Positions 60,329-64,000 of a stretch of DNA of 64,000 nt are shown here, piece after piece. Numbering within the stretch: position 1 is the stretch's first letter; each line of letters begins with the position of its first letter. Made by a program: the position numbers and the translations under genes. The DNA is from Methylomicrobium sp. (GTDB lineage Bacteria > Pseudomonadota > Gammaproteobacteria > Methylococcales > Methylomonadaceae), in assembly GCA_018333785.1 (NCBI GenBank), contig JAGXSU010000058.1:1-64000 (forward strand), given 5' to 3'. The notes under the pieces were generated by a model that made no database searches, was not told where the DNA came from, and saw nothing but the letters and a program-made list of their open reading frames with translations.

Positions 60329-61177
60329 AAACGCTAATACTATTAGCCGGTGCTCCGGCCGCATGAACGTTTGAATATGACCGTCACCGGTCTTCAGAAG
60401 CTGTTTAGGTTCGCCTGCCTTGTCATAGAGCTGTTGAGCGTGCTCAAACGGAATGAGGGTGTCAGCGGTGCCGTGTACGATTAATAATGGCGTAGGTGCG
60501 ATCCGGTCTATGACATCAATGGGGTCATAAGGATAAGTCATCAGCCAGCTGGCAGGATATTGAAAAGGCCAGGTTAGCCAGGTCGTTGATACGGCGTGCC
60601 GGACAATGTCTTTGTAGCGGGTAAACGAGGAATCACTGATGACGCCATCCAGCTGGTTTTTGACGGCTGGCCGGGTGCCCGCAAAAAATAAACCCAGACT
60701 CGCGCCTAAACTTTGGCCTAATAAAAAGACCGGTTTATTCCGTGATCGGGCTAAAAGCCAGTCAAATCCTGTTTCAATGTCCATAAAAATGTCCGGCAAA
60801 CCGGGCTCGCCATCAGATAAGCCAAAGCCCCGGTAATCAATCATGAACACCTGATAGCCTTGTTCGGGAAGCCATGCAACACTCTTGATATGGGTGCTGA
60901 CGTTTTCGGCATTGCCGTGCAGAAAATAAATACTGCCTTTCAACCGGCCTTCTGCGGGCAGGAACCAGCCGTGAATCTGGATGCCGTCGCAGGTTGTGAG
61001 GCTTATGTCTTTATAGGCCAGGCCCAACTGTTCAGGCGTTCGTACATGGGTTTTGTAAGGGTAGAAGAGCAAACGGCTGCATCCGCTAACCAGGCTAATT
61101 ATGACCAACAGCAATAAGATCCGGTTTGTTTTTATCCCTATAAAATATCCGGTATAGGATCGAGGAAAAGCCTTCAT
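60299..61177 (-). CDS. Alpha/beta hydrolase lipoprotein
   Basis: Lipobox SLVSGCSR; YFLHGNAENVSTHI, IDYRGFGLSDGEP, LLGQSLGASLGL. Confidence 0.88.
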   Translation of the reverse strand: MKAFPRSYTGYFIGIKTNRILLLLVIISLVSGCSRLLFYPYKTHVRTPEQLGLAYKDISLTTCDGIQIHGWFLPAEGRLKGSIYFLHGNAENVSTHIKSVAWLPEQGYQVFMIDYRGFGLSDGEPGLPDIFMDIETGFDWLLARSRNKPVFLLGQSLGASLGLFFAGTRPAVKNQLDGVISDSSFTRYKDIVRHAVSTTWLTWPFQYPASWLMTYPYDPIDVIDRIAPTPLLIVHGTADTLIPFEHAQQLYDKAGEPKQLLKTGDGHIQTFMRPEHRLIVLAFLNRIAAKHH

Positions 61178-61254
61178 TCATGATGCTCAGTCTGATCAGG
61201 CAGAGTGCTCTTCATTCTACAGTCGTGGACCTTACTGCAAGTCCGGATTTACGC

Positions 61255-61821
61255 TTAACAAAGCACGAAAAGTAAAATCAGTCCTGGAATGATACCTAAA
61301 ATCAAGCCCACCACGATGGCGATGACCTCGCCTGATGAATAATTACAAGAGGTACTGCCGGCACTGGCATGAACTGCACTGTCATCATCCAGTCCGGCTA
61401 GCATCATTCCGGAGAATTCATCGGCGACTTGTTCCTGGGATGAGGCTACTAAAATGCGTGTGCGGGCATCGCTTAGCCGGGTTTCGGCGATAAGAAGATC
61501 ATCGCTGAAGGGCATGATAGAGCGCGCGTTTTTTAATGCATCAATGGCCTCATTGGTAGGTACGAGCGCTATTGCCTGGGCCTGAGTAAGCGATTTGGCC
61601 GAGGCAATTGTTTTTTGCAGATGGTTGAGTTCCTGATTTTGTTCTGCTCCGGTTGGGCAGGCAGACTCAATCAAACCCAAAGCATCAGACCAAGGCCGGG
61701 TATTTGCGGATACTGAATTCGATAGGGTAATGCAAGTGATCAATGTGAAAATCGAATAAATCAACACTGACATAGAGTTCGTATTTTTTGACATAGTCCT
61801 TCTCCTCAAGAGTGGAAACAA
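61255..61821 (-). CDS. Hypothetical exported protein with C-terminal TM
   Basis: Signal peptide and C-terminal IAIVVGLILGIIPGLILLFVLC. Confidence 0.6.
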   Translation of the reverse strand: MFPLLRRRTMSKNTNSMSVLIYSIFTLITCITLSNSVSANTRPWSDALGLIESACPTGAEQNQELNHLQKTIASAKSLTQAQAIALVPTNEAIDALKNARSIMPFSDDLLIAETRLSDARTRILVASSQEQVADEFSGMMLAGLDDDSAVHASAGSTSCNYSSGEVIAIVVGLILGIIPGLILLFVLC

Positions 61822-61907
61822 TAAATTATGCGATTAAATCTTACCTGATTATTAAGAGGCTTCAGTTAAACCAAAATGCTTTTTGTGTCCTTAGGGTAAG
61901 CTTGGCC

Positions 61908-62651
61908 TCATTGATGAATGTCGCGCTCTTCATCCACTGCGCGACCGTGAATAATTTTTTGTCCTGTGAACATTGCGGAAATAATATTGCCGCCTTCTTT
62001 CAACTCGGTAATGATTACCGAGGCAATGTGCAGTGCCACAACCGAAATCAGTGCATAAAAGTTGTACTGATGGATGGTGACAAAGGGTTTCCTTAATGCG
62101 CGCATGCTCTCGTAGGCTGCCGAGTCATACATTTCGGGTGAATAAGGTTTCAATGAATCCGGAGCAATCCCGGGTGCTGCAACCCACTCAGCGATCCAGT
62201 GACCGAGCGGCGGGTAGAAGAGGTCCGTACCCGCCAGAAGGAGACCGGTAACCGCTTGTATCGCCATAAGAAGAAACAATAAGCTTACCCCCAAACGCCC
62301 AAGCGGGTTATGGCCCAGGTAGTGTTCGGGGTGACCGGCCAAGAACGCGGCAATATAGCTGCGTACCGCTAGTAAATAACCCTTGCCTCCTGGAAGGATA
62401 GCCCTCCATCGGGCATGGCGGTTGCCGAAAAAGGCCCAGATGATTCGCCAGAGCAAGTTCAACGCAAAGAGGTAACCGGCTAGTACGTGGATAGTTTTAA
62501 GTGTCAATTTGCCAGCGGTGGGCAATTCCAGCGCATCGGCATTCAGAATTATAAGTCCGATAATGGCCAGGGCTGAGAAACAGAGCACATTGATCCAGTG
62601 AAACCATCGGGTCCCGGCATCCCAAACAGAATGGGTTTTCAGTACAGACAT
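61908..62651 (-). CDS. Cytochrome b561 family (di-heme b-type cytochrome)
   Basis: VWDAGTRWFHWINVLCF, LKTIHVLAGYLFALNLLWRIIWAFFG, FVTIHQYNFYALISVVALHI. Confidence 0.88.
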   Translation of the reverse strand: MSVLKTHSVWDAGTRWFHWINVLCFSALAIIGLIILNADALELPTAGKLTLKTIHVLAGYLFALNLLWRIIWAFFGNRHARWRAILPGGKGYLLAVRSYIAAFLAGHPEHYLGHNPLGRLGVSLLFLLMAIQAVTGLLLAGTDLFYPPLGHWIAEWVAAPGIAPDSLKPYSPEMYDSAAYESMRALRKPFVTIHQYNFYALISVVALHIASVIITELKEGGNIISAMFTGQKIIHGRAVDEERDIHQ

Positions 62652-63086
62652 AGCTATTCTCCATTGTTATCAGCACTATATTTTTTATAAGTTTAAGAAG
62701 ATGCATTCTGCTGTGTTCGCAGCGGAGTGTTTAGCAATCCGCCAGTTGATCGGTCTATTACTGAGTAATAGCGTTTTATAATGCAACTGATATCGCCCGC
62801 AGTCTGTTCGTAAACTCACATAGAGTCAGGGAATTTGCAAAGTTCAACAATAAGCTGTGAAAGCAGCACTGGTGATGCATCACGAAGCATTTTCCAGGAT
62901 CACCGCTAATAAACAAGTTCTAAATAGGTACGCAATACTTACCCGGTCCGGCAGGATTTCAGAAAGTATTATCAGTTTCTGCCTGTTTCATGTGGGTCGG
63001 ATTGGGCGTTAGTCGACTCATCATGCACACAATGTCGGGTTATGCTGTCGCTAATTTGGCCCCCATCGTTTAAGCGAGGCTGACGG

Positions 63087-64000
63087 TTAAACGCGTTTGG
63101 CTTGAGTTTGGTTACGGGCGTTTTCCAGATCCCGATAAACCGGCATTACCCACTCCTCAGCGGCATCCATCAAGACCTGATTAGCTTCCTGTTGTTTTGA
63201 GTCATTGTCGGGAACAAATGAAAATCCAGGGTTTTTGGCATCTGAACGAGCAGAATTCCGCATGCTAATGAGTTCGGAAGCATCCCAGGAAATATTGAAA
63301 TGTTTGGCTATCGATGTCCATGCTGCTTTAGGCAGTTCCGAGTAGTTGACAAGCAACCCATTGCCTAAGGCTTGATGTTTTAGTGCCGCATGAAGGATGC
63401 AACCTAAGACATGTGCGCAATAAGCTTCCGTTGTCATGAGTGAGGTCTGGTCTTGAGTTAAACCAAACATTTCCGGTTCCAGCATGCCTGCCACCATGTG
63501 CAGGCCTCGTCGGCGTTTATGCGAAACCAGTACTTCCAGAGGGTGACGATATATAAACACCCATGGCACATCGGGAAACGCGGCTTTGATTAACGGTAAT
63601 TCAAGCATGTGCCAAGCATCGAATTTGATAAAGAATCTGGCTTCCTCGGCATGCCGACGCTGACTAAAAACACTGACTAAGCTTTTCAAAATTTCAGTAC
63701 GCCGGGCTTCATCAGCGAATGCCCGACCTCGATAGTGCGACCGTATAATCGTATCTAAAGGGTCCGCTTCAGCTATGACGATATTTCGGCCGCAACTTGA
63801 GAGCATCTGCGTCAACAACGTAGAACCGCAACGGGAACTATGAAAAATAAATCCTGTCGGCTTCATTCCAGGTTGTAATCCATGTAGTTCTCGCAGCGCA
63901 TCCAAAGAGGTTTGCCTACAGAATAATTGATTGAACGGCTGGCGCAGGAGATGCGCGATCGTTTCCTCGAAAAATGGCTCCACGAACCGTTTTTCGCCCA
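63087..64000 (-). CDS. Sulfotransferase family protein, truncated at window edge
   Basis: TGFIFHSSRCGSTLLTQMLSSCG (5'-PSB loop), VPWVFIYRHPLEVLVSHKRRRG (3'-PB). The reading frame stays open upstream (GEKRFVEPFFEET) to the window end. Confidence 0.8.
   Translation of the reverse strand, partial: GEKRFVEPFFEETIAHLLRQPFNQLFCRQTSLDALRELHGLQPGMKPTGFIFHSSRCGSTLLTQMLSSCGRNIVIAEADPLDTIIRSHYRGRAFADEARRTEILKSLVSVFSQRRHAEEARFFIKFDAWHMLELPLIKAAFPDVPWVFIYRHPLEVLVSHKRRRGLHMVAGMLEPEMFGLTQDQTSLMTTEAYCAHVLGCILHAALKHQALGNGLLVNYSELPKAAWTSIAKHFNISWDASELISMRNSARSDAKNPGFSFVPDNDSKQQEANQVLMDAAEEWVMPVYRDLENARNQTQAKRV

Noticed and set aside
1-64000. CRISPR array or prophage
   Set aside because: No regularly spaced direct repeats, cas genes or phage structural genes were seen. 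The integrase-like domain at 55068-55613 is part of a Wzz fusion and not a phage integrase.

Overview
The window is a 64 kb bacterial chromosomal segment, probably from a gammaproteobacterium related to the methanotrophs (Methylococcales). That lineage call is inferred from the gshB-tonB-algH-ruvX-pyrR-pyrB-pyrC order, a VPLPA-CTERM protein and a MauL-like cupredoxin, not from any search. It starts with a 5S rRNA and terminator. Housekeeping blocks follow: lnt, rsd-like, UPF0182, pepN, moaB, degQ-like, rpmB-rpmG, the pyr cluster, ppa, tRNA-Val, cbpA-cbpM, DAHP synthase-thiSG-trmB, phr, msrQ, lgt-thyA and transaldolase. The observations most worth a second look are these. (1) A Wzz/GumC-like polysaccharide co-polymerase is fused in one ORF to a C-terminal tyrosine-recombinase-like domain with degenerate catalytic residues (55068-57053). 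(2) Two different MITE-like families have terminal inverted repeats and visible target-site duplications, and both carry a related REP-like core (23817-24001 and 34535-34709; 49619-49972 and 59311-59602). (3) An RAYT transposase is flanked by inverted REPs, with a truncated, frameshifted second RAYT beside it. (4) A tightly overlapping RR-HK-outer membrane protein-cupredoxin operon lies at 29872-34378. (5) The pyr cluster encodes a dihydroorotase lacking metal ligands (PyrX/PyrC' type). (6) A small accessory island holds a secreted ClpP-like protein, an AbiU2/HEPN-like protein and a DUF433/DUF5615 toxin-antitoxin pair whose toxin appears frameshifted. No CRISPR array or prophage was seen.
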